This document shows positions 35,234 to 45,079 of a stretch of DNA of 64,000 nt, piece after piece. The notes beneath the pieces were generated by a model that was not told the origin of the DNA, searched no databases, and worked only from the letters and a program-made list of their open reading frames with translations. Within the stretch, counting starts at the first letter, position 1. The number at the start of each line of letters is the position of its first letter. A program made the translations under genes and the position numbers. Source of the DNA: an uncultured Pelagibacteraceae bacterium (GTDB taxonomy: Bacteria > Pseudomonadota > Alphaproteobacteria > Pelagibacterales > Pelagibacteraceae). The stretch covers positions 45,288 to 109,287 of the forward strand of contig CACJWS010000004.1 in assembly GCA_902596975.1 (NCBI GenBank), read 5' to 3'.

Positions 35234-38110
35234 TTAAGCGGTTTTTTTAAATTTTGTATCTAATAAAGGCTTTAAAAATTTACCTGTATAGCTATCTTTC
35301 ACTTTTGCAACTTCCTCGGGTTTGCCTTCGGCAATAATATTTCCGCCTTTAACACCACCCTCGGGTCCCATATCTACAATATAATCGGCAGTTTTAATAA
35401 CATCTAAATTATGCTCAATAACTACAACTGAATTACCCGTTGCAACAAAGGTGTGCAATATTTCCAAAAGTTTTTTTATATCATGTTGATGTAATCCAGT
35501 AGTTGGTTCATCTAATATATACATTGTTCTTCCTGTAGATCTTTTAGATAATTCTTTAGCAAGCTTAATACGCTGAGCCTCTCCACCAGAAAGAGTTGTA
35601 GCTTGCTGTCCAATTTTTATGTAGCCAAGACCAACTTTCTTTAACGTTAGAAGTTTAGTTTTGATGTTTGAAATATTTTCAAAATACTCACATCCTTCAT
35701 CAACAGTCATATTTAAAACATCTGCAATACTCTTATCTTTGAATTTAATCTCTAATGTTTCTCTGTTGTATCTAGTGCCTTTGCATTCATCGCATGTTAT
35801 ATAAACATCAGGAAGAAAGTGCATTTCGTAAGTAATTACACCATCTCCTTCACATGCTTCACATCTTCCGCCCTTTACATTGAAAGAAAATCTTCCAGGT
35901 TTATAACCTCTACTTTTTGCTTCAGGTAAATTGGTAAACCAGTCTCTGATAGGCCCAAAAGCTCCAGTATATGTAGCAGGATTTGATCTAGGAGTTCTAC
36001 CAATAGGTGATTGATCAATATCTATAACTTTATCAATTAATTCTATTCCTTTAAATCCTCTAAATGGCTGAGGAATTTTTCTAGACTTATTATTATTCAA
36101 CGTAAGATTTAATGCATTGTATAAAGTTTGAAGTATCAAAGTAGATTTACCACTTCCAGATACACCAGTAACACAAGTGAAACTACCTAAAGGTATTTTT
36201 AAATTTACGTTATTTAAATTATTTCCAGATGCACCATTGATTTCTAAAAATCTACCATTTTTTGCAAGTCTTCTATTTTTTGGAATAGGTATGAAACTCT
36301 TATTTGATAAATATCTTCCAGTAATACTTTTATCATTTTTTAAAATTTGCTCATATGTACCTTCAGCAACAATTTCTCCACCTTTATTTCCAGCTTCAGG
36401 TCCTAAATCTATTATATGATCTGCATTCTCCATTGTTTCTGTATCATGCTCAACAACAATAACAGTATTACCTAGGTCTCTTAATCTTTTTAATGCATCT
36501 ATAAGCTTAACATTATCTTTTTGATGTAAACCAATTGATGGTTCATCTAAAACGTATAGAACTCCAGTTAAACCTGATCCTATTTGTGAAGCTAATCTAA
36601 TCCTTTGTGCTTCACCACCAGATAATGTTCCAGACTCTCTAGATAAAGTTAAATAATCAAGACCAACATTTAAAAGAAAATCTAAACGTTCATTAATTTC
36701 TTTTAATATATGTTGAGCAATTTTAATTTGTCTTTTGTCTAATTTAACTTCTAAAGATTTAAACCATTCTTTAGCATCAAAAATTGATTTTTCTGTAACT
36801 TGGCTTATATTTAATTCATTTATTTTAACACACAGAGCTTCATCTTTTAATCGATAACCATTGCATCTTTCACATTTTGTATCAGATTGATATTGAGCAA
36901 TTTCTTCTCTTTTCCAATCGCTATCTGTTTCTAAATATCTTCTCTCTAGATTATTGACTACACCTTCAAAGGTTTTTTTGTGCGAATATTTTTCATAACC
37001 ATCGTCATAAGTAAATTTAATTTCTTCATCATCAGATCCATACAAAATTACATCCTTAATTTTTTTTGGTAGTTTTGACCATTTATCATCTAATGAAAAA
37101 CCATAATGTTTAGATAAAGATGCTAATGTTTGGGCGTAATACATTGATGTAGATTTTGCCCAAGGTTCAATAGCACCATCTGCTATAGATTTTTTTTCAT
37201 TTGGAACAACTAAATTTGGATCAACATTTAATTTCATTCCAATACCCTCACATTCTTCACAGGCTCCATAAGGACTGTTAAATGAAAAGAGTCTTGGTTC
37301 AATTTCTTCAATAGTAAAACCACTTTCAGGACAAGCAAATTTGGTTGAGAAAATTAATTTTTCAATTTTTCTGTATTTTTTTGGAAGTGTTTCATTTTCA
37401 TATTCAACGAAAAGTAATCCATTTGCTAAATTAACAGCTGTTTCAACACTTTCAGCTAATCTGTTTCCTAATGAGGAATTTATTACAATTCTATCAACTA
37501 AAATTGAAATATCGTGTTTAAGTTTTTTATTTAACTCTGGAACACTTTCAATATCATACAATTGGTCATCAACTTTAATTTTTCTAAATCCTCTTTTTTT
37601 ATATCCTAATATATCTTTTTTATATTCACCCTTACGTCCTCTTACGACTGGAGCGTATAAATATATGGTTGATTTTTTTGGTAATTCTTTAATCTTATCA
37701 ACAATTTGACTAATAGTTTGAGAAGTAATTGGTTTACCTGTAAATGGAGAATAGGGAATTCCTGCTCTTGCATAAAGTACCCTCATGTAGTCATATATCT
37801 CAGTAACGGTTGCAACTGTTGATCTTGGATTTTTAGAAGTATTTTTTTGTTCTATTGAAATTGCTGGACTCAAACCTTCGATTAAATCCACATTTGGTTT
37901 TTTCATTTTGTCTAAAAACTGTCTTGCATATGCAGATAAACTTTCAACATATCGTCTTTGTCCTTCTGCATAGACAGTATCAAATGCTAATGATGATTTT
38001 CCCGATCCAGATAGACCTGTTATTACAACAAATTTGTCTTTAGGAATCTCTAGTGAAATATTCTTTAAATTGTGCTCTTTTGCGCCCTTAATAAGTATCT
38101 TTTTAAGCAT
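35234..38110 (-). CDS. uvrA: Excinuclease ABC subunit A
   Basis: 958 residues, two ABC cassettes: Walker [11 protein letters not shown] (about 33) and [10 protein letters not shown] (about 645), signatures [12 protein letters not shown] and [12 protein letters not shown]. The zinc-finger region of the first half has CPES instead of CxxC before the ACEEC pair, while the second ([16 protein letters not shown]) is complete. Damage sensor of nucleotide-excision repair. Divergent from ssb across an 80-bp region with a palindrome. Confidence 0.97.
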   Translation of the reverse strand: MLKKILIKGAKEHNLKNISLEIPKDKFVVITGLSGSGKSSLAFDTVYAEGQRRYVESLSAYARQFLDKMKKPNVDLIEGLSPAISIEQKNTSKNPRSTVATVTEIYDYMRVLYARAGIPYSPFTGKPITSQTISQIVDKIKELPKKSTIYLYAPVVRGRKGEYKKDILGYKKRGFRKIKVDDQLYDIESVPELNKKLKHDISILVDRIVINSSLGNRLAESVETAVNLANGLLFVEYENETLPKKYRKIEKLIFSTKFACPESGFTIEEIEPRLFSFNSPYGACEECEGIGMKLNVDPNLVVPNEKKSIADGAIEPWAKSTSMYYAQTLASLSKHYGFSLDDKWSKLPKKIKDVILYGSDDEEIKFTYDDGYEKYSHKKTFEGVVNNLERRYLETDSDWKREEIAQYQSDTKCERCNGYRLKDEALCVKINELNISQVTEKSIFDAKEWFKSLEVKLDKRQIKIAQHILKEINERLDFLLNVGLDYLTLSRESGTLSGGEAQRIRLASQIGSGLTGVLYVLDEPSIGLHQKDNVKLIDALKRLRDLGNTVIVVEHDTETMENADHIIDLGPEAGNKGGEIVAEGTYEQILKNDKSITGRYLSNKSFIPIPKNRRLAKNGRFLEINGASGNNLNNVNLKIPLGSFTCVTGVSGSGKSTLILQTLYNALNLTLNNNKSRKIPQPFRGFKGIELIDKVIDIDQSPIGRTPRSNPATYTGAFGPIRDWFTNLPEAKSRGYKPGRFSFNVKGGRCEACEGDGVITYEMHFLPDVYITCDECKGTRYNRETLEIKFKDKSIADVLNMTVDEGCEYFENISNIKTKLLTLKKVGLGYIKIGQQATTLSGGEAQRIKLAKELSKRSTGRTMYILDEPTTGLHQHDIKKLLEILHTFVATGNSVVVIEHNLDVIKTADYIVDMGPEGGVKGGNIIAEGKPEEVAKVKDSYTGKFLKPLLDTKFKKTA

Positions 38111-38155
38111 AATTTTAGTTGCTTTAGATTAATAAAATTAATATTCAAGCCTATT

Positions 38156-38173
38156 AATGTTATAAATAACATT
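38156..38173. promoter_or_regulatory. Palindrome in the uvrA/ssb divergent promoter
   Basis: AATGTTAT-AA-ATAACATT, a perfect inverted repeat of 8-bp arms. It sits 17 bp before the ssb ATG and 45 bp before the uvrA start, where E. coli has its SOS box. It is not the GTTC-N7-GTTC direct repeat bound by alphaproteobacterial LexA. Probably an operator; the regulator is unknown. Confidence 0.5.
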
Positions 38174-38190
38174 TCAAATATATAAATATT

Positions 38191-38637
38191 ATGGCAGGAA
38201 GCTTAAATAAAGTACTTTTAATCGGTCGATTAGGCGCAGATCCAGAAGTTAAACAAATGGTTAACGGTAAAAGTGTAGCAAGATTAAGTTTAGCTACTAG
38301 TCAATCCTGGAAAGATAAAAATACAGGTGAAAAAAAGGAAAAAACTGAATGGCATAGAGTAGTTGTTTTCAATGAAGGACTGGTAAATGTAGTTCAACAA
38401 TACTTAAAAAAAGGAGCACAAGTATACGTTGAAGGACAATTGACTACTAGAAAATGGAAAGATGAACAATCAGGTCAGGATAAATATTCTACTGAAATTT
38501 TAATTCAAGGATACAATTCATCATTAACAATGTTAGGTGGAGGAAATCAAAATTCAATTCAGTCTCAAGACAACAAACAAAGTTTTGATGACAGTTCTAT
38601 GGCTCAAAACGAGTTAGACGACGATATCCCTTTCTAA
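38191..38637 (+). CDS. ssb: Single-stranded DNA-binding protein
   Basis: 148 residues: OB fold ([18 protein letters not shown] ... TEWHRVVVF) and a short disordered linker ending in the acidic tip DDDIPF that recruits repair and replication partners. gyrA starts 4 nt later. Confidence 0.96.
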   Translation: MAGSLNKVLLIGRLGADPEVKQMVNGKSVARLSLATSQSWKDKNTGEKKEKTEWHRVVVFNEGLVNVVQQYLKKGAQVYVEGQLTTRKWKDEQSGQDKYSTEILIQGYNSSLTMLGGGNQNSIQSQDNKQSFDDSSMAQNELDDDIPF

Positions 38638-38641
38638 ATAA

Positions 38642-41215
38642 ATGCAAAAAAACGAAGTAACTAAAGATTTAAATATTAAACCAATTTCGATGTATGATGA
38701 AATGAGTTCATCATATTTATCTTACGCAATGAGCGTAATAATTAGCAGGGCATTACCCGATATAAGAGATGGACTTAAACCTGTTCACAGAAGAATTTTA
38801 TATGCAATGCACAAAGGTGGTTTCGATTGGTCAAAACAATTTAGAAAATCTGCAAGAATTGTTGGAGACGTAATTGGTAAATACCATCCACATGGTGATC
38901 AAGCAGTATATGATGCTTTAGTTAGAATGGTTCAAGATTTTTCAATGAGTGTTCCGTTAATTGATGGTCAGGGCAATTTTGGTTCTATCGATGGTGATCC
39001 ACCAGCAGCAATGAGGTATACGGAAACCAAACTTGCAAAAATTTCTCAATTTTTGATTGATGATATAGAAAAAAATACCGTTTCATTTAAAAGTAATTAC
39101 GACGAAACTGAGCAAGAGCCTACAGTATTGCCAGCTCAATATCCTAATCTTTTGGTAAATGGAGCTGGAGGTATCGCTGTTGGTATGGCTACTAGTATAC
39201 CACCACATAATCTTGGTGAAATTATTGATGGAACTTTAGCACTTATAAAAAATAAAGATATTAAAGTTAAAGAGTTAATGAAGCATATTCCTGGACCTGA
39301 TTTTCCAACTGGTGGAGTTATTATTGGTAAAGATATTATTAGAGAAGGATACAAAACAGGAAGAGGCTCTTTTAAAATTAGGGGTGAAATAAATGTTGAA
39401 AATCTTAAAAATGGTAAAGATAGATTGGTAATTACCTCAATACCTTATCAAGTGAACAAATCTAATTTAAATGAAAAAATTGCAGAATTAGTTAGAGATA
39501 AAAAAATTGAGGGTATTAGTGACATAAGAGATGAATCTAACAGAGAAGGTATAAGAGTTGCTATCGATCTAAGAAGAAGTGTTGAGCCCGAGACAATAAA
39601 AAGACAACTTTATAAATATACTTCCATTGAAACTTCATTTGGATTTAATTCATTAGCAATTGTTGATAACAAACCTAAAACATGTTCATTAAAAAATTTC
39701 TTAGAGAACTTTTTAAAATTTAGAGAAGATGTAGTCATTAAAAAAACTAAATATGATTTAAAAAAAGCTGAAGATCGTGTTCATGTCTTACTTGGATTAT
39801 CTGTTAGTGTAGAAAATATTGATAAAGTAATAAAAATTATTAGATCTTCAAAAAATCCAGAAGAAGCAAAAAATACTCTTATAAAAACTAAATGGAAAAT
39901 AACAAAATCTGCAAAATTAATTAAATTAGTTGATAGTAAAAATTATAAAGGATCATATAATTTATCTGAAACTCAAGTTACATCAATACTAGAACTTAGA
40001 TTACAAAAATTAACTGCCCTTGGAATTAATGAAATTGAAGAAGAAATAAAAAAATTATCTGATTTGATCACAAAGTATAAAAAAATAATAAATTCTAAAA
40101 CTGAACTATTAAAAGTAATTAGTAATGAGTTATCTCAAATTAAAGAGAAATTCTCATCTCCGAGAAGAACGCAGATTATAGATGCTGTTTTAAACTATAA
40201 TATTGAAGAAACTATTCAAAAAGAGTCTGTAATAATTACAATTACTTTACAAGGATATATTAAAAGAGGTGCCTTAAGTAATGTTAAACAACAGAAAAGA
40301 GGTGGAAAGGGTAAAACAGGGATTAAGACAAGAGATGAAGATTCTGTAGTGCAAACATTATCAGTAAATACTCACACATCTGTTCTATTTTTCTCTACAG
40401 AAGGATTAGCATATAAAGTTAAAGCTTGGAAAATTCCGGAAGGATCAGCTGCATCAAAAGGTAAATCTTTATTCAATATTCTTCCTCTAAAAAATCATCA
40501 ATCAATCAGTTCAATTATGCCATTTCCAGATAGTGACGTTGATACAAAAGACATGCATATTATTTTTGCAACAAGTAAAGGAAAAATTAGAAAGAATAAT
40601 CTTGAAGATTTTACCTCAATTAATGCTTCAGGCAAAATTGCAATGAAACTTGACGGTAATGATAAGATTATTGGTGTTAAAATTTGTAGAGATGATCAGG
40701 ATATAATTTTAAGTACTAAATTAGGAAAATGTATAAGGTTTGAGTCTAAAAAACTTAGAGTTTTCAAAGGTAGATCATCAAAAGGTATAAGAGGTATCAA
40801 TTTAGCAGAAAATGATACTATTGTATCTCTGTCTATTATTGATCATGATTCAAATAAGAAAGCAAAAACTAAAGACCAAAAATCAGAAATTAAAGCTAAA
40901 GAAAAATTCATATTATCAATCACAGAAAATGGTTACGGTAAAAGAACATCTCATTATGATTATAGAGTTACAAATAGAGGAGGAAAAGGAATTATTGGTA
41001 TTGTCAATTCACAAAGAAACGGGAATGTTTCTTCATCCTTTCCTGTTTTTGAAGGAGATCAAATATTAATTTCAACAAATAAAGGTAGAGTAATAAGAAC
41101 AGCTGTTAAAGAAATAAGAATAGCTGGTCGTAATACGCAAGGTGTTAGAATAATTAAACTTACTGGTGATGAAAAAGTAGTTTCTGCTATTAAATTAGAT
41201 GATAATCTTATTTAA
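38642..41215 (+). CDS. gyrA: DNA gyrase subunit A
   Basis: 857 residues. Catalytic Tyr in [10 protein letters not shown] (about 124-ish), the winged helix with [16 protein letters not shown], and a C-terminal beta-pinwheel with the GyrA box QQKRGGKGK, which marks it as gyrase rather than topoisomerase IV. Between two pinwheel blades is a Lys-rich insert (about 738-758). Stop and coaD start share one base. Confidence 0.96.
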   Translation: MQKNEVTKDLNIKPISMYDEMSSSYLSYAMSVIISRALPDIRDGLKPVHRRILYAMHKGGFDWSKQFRKSARIVGDVIGKYHPHGDQAVYDALVRMVQDFSMSVPLIDGQGNFGSIDGDPPAAMRYTETKLAKISQFLIDDIEKNTVSFKSNYDETEQEPTVLPAQYPNLLVNGAGGIAVGMATSIPPHNLGEIIDGTLALIKNKDIKVKELMKHIPGPDFPTGGVIIGKDIIREGYKTGRGSFKIRGEINVENLKNGKDRLVITSIPYQVNKSNLNEKIAELVRDKKIEGISDIRDESNREGIRVAIDLRRSVEPETIKRQLYKYTSIETSFGFNSLAIVDNKPKTCSLKNFLENFLKFREDVVIKKTKYDLKKAEDRVHVLLGLSVSVENIDKVIKIIRSSKNPEEAKNTLIKTKWKITKSAKLIKLVDSKNYKGSYNLSETQVTSILELRLQKLTALGINEIEEEIKKLSDLITKYKKIINSKTELLKVISNELSQIKEKFSSPRRTQIIDAVLNYNIEETIQKESVIITITLQGYIKRGALSNVKQQKRGGKGKTGIKTRDEDSVVQTLSVNTHTSVLFFSTEGLAYKVKAWKIPEGSAASKGKSLFNILPLKNHQSISSIMPFPDSDVDTKDMHIIFATSKGKIRKNNLEDFTSINASGKIAMKLDGNDKIIGVKICRDDQDIILSTKLGKCIRFESKKLRVFKGRSSKGIRGINLAENDTIVSLSIIDHDSNKKAKTKDQKSEIKAKEKFILSITENGYGKRTSHYDYRVTNRGGKGIIGIVNSQRNGNVSSSFPVFEGDQILISTNKGRVIRTAVKEIRIAGRNTQGVRIIKLTGDEKVVSAIKLDDNLI

Positions 41216-41709
41216 TGAAAAATATAGCTATCTATCCAGGAACTTTTGATCCAATTACTTTTGGCCATATAGATGTCATTAAAAAATCACTTAAGATAGT
41301 AGATAAAGTAATTGTAGGTATTTCAGATGGAAATCAGAAAAACTTCCTATTTTCATTAGATGAAAGAATAGAAATTGTTAAAAGAGCTCTTTATAAAGAT
41401 CTGAAATTTAAAAAGAATAAGGTTGATGTTATAAAATTTAATACTTTGACAACAGACCTTTGTAAAAAATATAAATCAAATATAATCTTAAGAGGCTTAA
41501 GAGCAGTTTCTGATTTTGAGTACGAATTCCAACTTGCTGGAATGAATAGAAAACTTAATAATCAAGTTGAGACAATTTTTTTAATGTCAGATGTTGAAAA
41601 TCAAATAATATCATCTAGGTTTGTTAAAGAAATCGCTCAACATAATGGTGATTTGAAAAAATTTACGACCAAAAGTACAATTAAATCATTGAAAGAGGTT
41701 TATGAATAA
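41215..41709 (+). CDS. coaD: Phosphopantetheine adenylyltransferase
   Basis: 164 residues. YPGTFDPITFGHIDVI with the TxGH nucleotidyl-transferase motif and ISSRFVKEIA near the C terminus. Penultimate step of coenzyme A synthesis. Overlaps the next gene by 8 nt. Confidence 0.95.
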   Translation: MKNIAIYPGTFDPITFGHIDVIKKSLKIVDKVIVGISDGNQKNFLFSLDERIEIVKRALYKDLKFKKNKVDVIKFNTLTTDLCKKYKSNIILRGLRAVSDFEYEFQLAGMNRKLNNQVETIFLMSDVENQIISSRFVKEIAQHNGDLKKFTTKSTIKSLKEVYE

Positions 41710-42259
41710 ATTTTTAAATATTTTAATTATTTTTTTTATTTTTTTATCAACAAATTTAATAGCAAAGGAGAATATAATGATTTTAAAATTAAAAGATGGT
41801 GATGTAAAAATTGAAATGTATCCTGATGTTGCACCAAATCATGTTAAAAGAATTCAAGAATTAGCTGATTCTGGACAATATGATAATGTTGTTTTTCATA
41901 GAGTAATTGATGGGTTTATGGCACAAACAGGTGATGTAAAATTTGGAAATTCATCTTCAAAAGATTTCGATTTAAGAAGAGCGGGTATTGGTGGATCTGA
42001 TTTACCAGATTTAAATCAAGAATTTAATGACCTTCCACATGATAGAGGAACCGTTTCTATGGCAAGATCGTCAGATCCTAATAGTGCTAATAGTCAATTT
42101 TTTATATGTTTTAAACCAGCACCTTTCCTAGATAGACAATATACTGTTTTTGGAAAAGTAATAGAAGGAATGGAATTTGTTGATATGATTACAAAAGGTG
42201 ATGGCGATAACGGAGCAGTTTCAAATCCAGATAAAATTATTAGTTTTAAATCTCAATAA
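41702..42259 (+). CDS. Exported cyclophilin-type peptidyl-prolyl isomerase
   Basis: 185 residues: signal peptide (1-21, ending LIAKE) and a cyclophilin domain with FHRVIDGFMAQTGD, SMARSSDPNSANSQFFI and FGKVIEGM. The Arg and Phe of the active site are present. It helps fold periplasmic proteins. Confidence 0.9.
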   Translation: MNKFLNILIIFFIFLSTNLIAKENIMILKLKDGDVKIEMYPDVAPNHVKRIQELADSGQYDNVVFHRVIDGFMAQTGDVKFGNSSSKDFDLRRAGIGGSDLPDLNQEFNDLPHDRGTVSMARSSDPNSANSQFFICFKPAPFLDRQYTVFGKVIEGMEFVDMITKGDGDNGAVSNPDKIISFKSQ

Positions 42260-42270
42260 ATAAATAATGA

Positions 42271-43383
42271 ATGTCATTAAAAGATTTCAATTTTAATGTT
42301 CATCATACTCAAAATTATGCAAGAGTAGGAATTATAGAGACCCATAGAGGCAATATAAACACTCCTGCATTTATGCCAGTTGGTACTCAAGCAACTGTTA
42401 AAGGTGTTTTTTTAGAAGATATAAAAAAAACAGGTAGTGAGATAATTTTATCAAATACATATCATTTAATGATAAGACCTGGTGTTGAAAGAATCGAAAG
42501 TGTTGGAGGACTTCATGAATTCATGAATTGTGATTTACCAATTTTAACTGACTCAGGTGGTTTTCAAGTTATGTCTCTGTCAAAATTAAATAAAATCGAT
42601 AGAGATAAGGGTGCAATTTTTCAATCACATATAGATGGTAAAACTTTTATTTTAAGCCCTGAGGAAAGTATAAGAATTCAAAAAGGTTTGAACTCAGACA
42701 TAGTAATGGTTATGGATGAATGCCCTAAAAACACTAAAGACTATGATAAAATTAAAAAATCAATGGAATTATCATCAGAGTGGGCAAAAAGATCGAAAGA
42801 TGCATTTGGATTAAATGACCACAAAGGTTTATTTGGAATAGTGCAGGGTGGATTATTTAATGATCTAAGAATCAAATCTTTAAACAATCTTACCGATATT
42901 GGATTTAATGGATATGCTCTAGGAGGTTTGGCAGTGGGGGAAACACAAGATGAAATGTTTGATGTTCTTGATGGAATAAAAGATCATATGCCCAAAGATA
43001 AACCAAGATATTTAATGGGTGTTGGCACTCCATCTGATATACTAGGAGCAGTTAAGAGAGGTGTAGATATGTTTGACTGTGTAATGCCCACAAGATCTGG
43101 CAGAACTGGTTTAGCTTTTACTTGGGGTGGTCAAATACAAATCAGAAATTCAAAATATAAAAATGATAATACACCTCTGGACAAAAATGTCACAAAGTTC
43201 AATTTAAATAAATATTCTAAGAATTATTTAAATCATTTATTTAACACTAATGAAATGTTAGCTTCAATGATTCTGACCCTTAATAACATCAATTTTTATC
43301 AAGATTTAATGAGAAACATAAGAGACAATATAAAACAAGGTACTTTTAATGAATTTCACGATAAGTACATCAATAAATTGTAA
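42271..43383 (+). CDS. tgt: Queuine tRNA-ribosyltransferase lacking the zinc site
   Basis: 370 residues, TIM barrel with the base-binding Asp in TDSGGFQ (Asp94) and nucleophile Asp in MFDCVMPTRSGRTG (Asp269). In bacterial Tgt a structural zinc is held by C-x-C-x2-C and a His near the C terminus. Here the aligned positions are Val307, Lys309, Leu312 and Asn338, though the surrounding PLD and KYSKNYLNHL are kept, so all four ligands are missing. The enzyme exchanges guanine for preQ1 in tRNAs with GUN anticodons. Active site intact, so a zinc-free active form is likely. Confidence 0.93.
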   Translation: MSLKDFNFNVHHTQNYARVGIIETHRGNINTPAFMPVGTQATVKGVFLEDIKKTGSEIILSNTYHLMIRPGVERIESVGGLHEFMNCDLPILTDSGGFQVMSLSKLNKIDRDKGAIFQSHIDGKTFILSPEESIRIQKGLNSDIVMVMDECPKNTKDYDKIKKSMELSSEWAKRSKDAFGLNDHKGLFGIVQGGLFNDLRIKSLNNLTDIGFNGYALGGLAVGETQDEMFDVLDGIKDHMPKDKPRYLMGVGTPSDILGAVKRGVDMFDCVMPTRSGRTGLAFTWGGQIQIRNSKYKNDNTPLDKNVTKFNLNKYSKNYLNHLFNTNEMLASMILTLNNINFYQDLMRNIRDNIKQGTFNEFHDKYINKL

Positions 43384-43433
43384 ATTTTTAACATTGATTA
43401 ATAAAAAAAAATCAATATAAAAACGCCTCTTGG

Positions 43434-43509
<76 letters not shown>

Positions 43510-43510
43510 C

Positions 43511-44332
43511 TTATGCAATTGGCGGATATTTAATAATAATTTCATTTATCCAATTTGTAATATTATTAATTCTATTTGTTGATGATGGGTGAGTAGACAT
43601 AAATTCTGGCGGTTCTTTCCCCTTTTTAGCTTCCTTCATTCTTTCCCAAACTTTTATTGTTTCCCTAATGTCATAACCAGATAGTGATGCAAATATCAAA
43701 CCAAGATAATCAGCTTCACTCTCTTGTTTTCTATTGAAAGGATTCATAATTCCTATCTGTGATAATAAACCGACAGCATTCATCCCTGTGGTTCTATTTA
43801 TCTGGGATACTTTACCTTTAGTGGCTATATCTAAAATTGCTGTACCAGTATTTAACAAAACACCTCTACTTGCTCTTTCTACTGAATGTTTTGCAACAGC
43901 ATGCGCAATTTCATGACCCATTACAGCTGCTAATCCATCTTCATTTTTAGTTATATCTAATAGACCTGTATAAACAGCTATTTTACCTCCAGGCATACAC
44001 CAAGCATTTTTAACTTTTTTTTTATCAATAAGTATATATTCCCATTCAAAATTTATAGTTGGGTCAGGTATATTATTGAGGTCAAAATATTCTGATATTG
44101 AATATTCAATTTTTGATCCAATTTCTTTTATTTGATTTAATGTTTTAGTATCATCACTTAAAGTTTCTTTCTCTTTAACTTTTTCGTATAATTGTGCAGC
44201 TTTTGCGTTAAGGTTAGATTCGGGAATTAATTTTAGTTGTTTTCGATCTGTTATGGGTGCACTACCACATGCAGATAGGCCAAAAGATAAGCAACTACAA
44301 CCAAATAAATGTATGAAATTTCTTCTATTCAC
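43511..44332 (-). CDS. M48-family metalloprotease, lipoprotein
   Basis: 273 residues. A lipobox LSAC at 19-22 gives lipid attachment at Cys22, with an RR pair near the N terminus. The zinc motif HEIAHAVAKH (HExxH) and the downstream Glu in ESEADYLG are intact. Related to the LoiP/YcaL and BepA group that handles outer-membrane proteins. The stop is 2 nt from the tRNA-Lys end. Confidence 0.9.
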   Translation of the reverse strand: MNRRNFIHLFGCSCLSFGLSACGSAPITDRKQLKLIPESNLNAKAAQLYEKVKEKETLSDDTKTLNQIKEIGSKIEYSISEYFDLNNIPDPTINFEWEYILIDKKKVKNAWCMPGGKIAVYTGLLDITKNEDGLAAVMGHEIAHAVAKHSVERASRGVLLNTGTAILDIATKGKVSQINRTTGMNAVGLLSQIGIMNPFNRKQESEADYLGLIFASLSGYDIRETIKVWERMKEAKKGKEPPEFMSTHPSSTNRINNITNWINEIIIKYPPIA

Positions 44333-44374
44333 TTTTTTTACTTAATATATTACACCTTTTTTATAATAATTTAT

Positions 44375-44452
44375 ATGATACTTAATAACAAAATTTTAAT
44401 AGTACTATTTGTGCTGGCAGTCGTATTTGTTTTATATGCAAGTTACAGTTAA
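44375..44452 (+). CDS. Possible 25-residue membrane peptide
   Basis: ATG to TAA encodes MILNNK, then a continuous hydrophobic stretch (about 7-22) and a YASYS tail: one membrane helix. It ends 3 nt before the ATG of the DUF502 gene, a spacing seen with translated leader genes. There is no clear Shine-Dalgarno. Could be a small membrane protein, a leader peptide or chance. Confidence 0.3.
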   Translation: MILNNKILIVLFVLAVVFVLYASYS

Positions 44453-44455
44453 TTT

Positions 44456-45079
44456 ATGGCAAAATTAAAGAGAAGAGGCATTTCAATCCTTGGAAGACTT
44501 AGAAACTATTTTATAGCAGGAATAGTTGTTCTTGTTCCAATAGGTATAACATTATATTTAACTAGATTTTTTATATCTGTATCGTCAAAATTAATACCAA
44601 ACGAATTAAATCCAAATAGTTATTTACCTTTTGCAATACCAGGTTTGGAAATATTATTAGCTATAATTTTTATTACAATAATTGGAAGTTTATCTCTTTC
44701 ATTTATTGGAAAAAAAATACTTAAAATATTTAATGATATATTAAAAAGAATACCAATTCTTAGAACAATTTATTCAGCAATTGGCCAAATGACTGAAACA
44801 TTAGCACCAAAAAAAGGATCAAAGAAAAGTGTAGTCTTAGTTGAGTATCCGAGAAAAGGTAGTTGGGCAGTAGGGTTTGCGACCAGAGAAAACGATGGTG
44901 AAATATCAAAAAAAACAAATACAAATCTTATTAATGTATTTGTTCCAACAACACCAAATCCTACAAGTGGATTTTTATTAATGTTCCCTAAAGAAGAAGT
45001 TATTTATTTAGATATGACTTTTGAAGAAGCATCTAAATTTATTGTTTCTGCTGGTACTTCAGATCCAAAAAAAATTTAA
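44456..45079 (+). CDS. DUF502 family membrane protein
   Basis: 207 residues with two membrane helices (about 16-36 and 60-85) and a cytoplasmic or periplasmic domain with IPILRTIYSAIGQMTE and FVPTTPNPTSGFLLM, signatures of DUF502. Often next to recG in alphaproteobacteria, as here. Function unknown. Confidence 0.85.
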   Translation: MAKLKRRGISILGRLRNYFIAGIVVLVPIGITLYLTRFFISVSSKLIPNELNPNSYLPFAIPGLEILLAIIFITIIGSLSLSFIGKKILKIFNDILKRIPILRTIYSAIGQMTETLAPKKGSKKSVVLVEYPRKGSWAVGFATRENDGEISKKTNTNLINVFVPTTPNPTSGFLLMFPKEEVIYLDMTFEEASKFIVSAGTSDPKKI

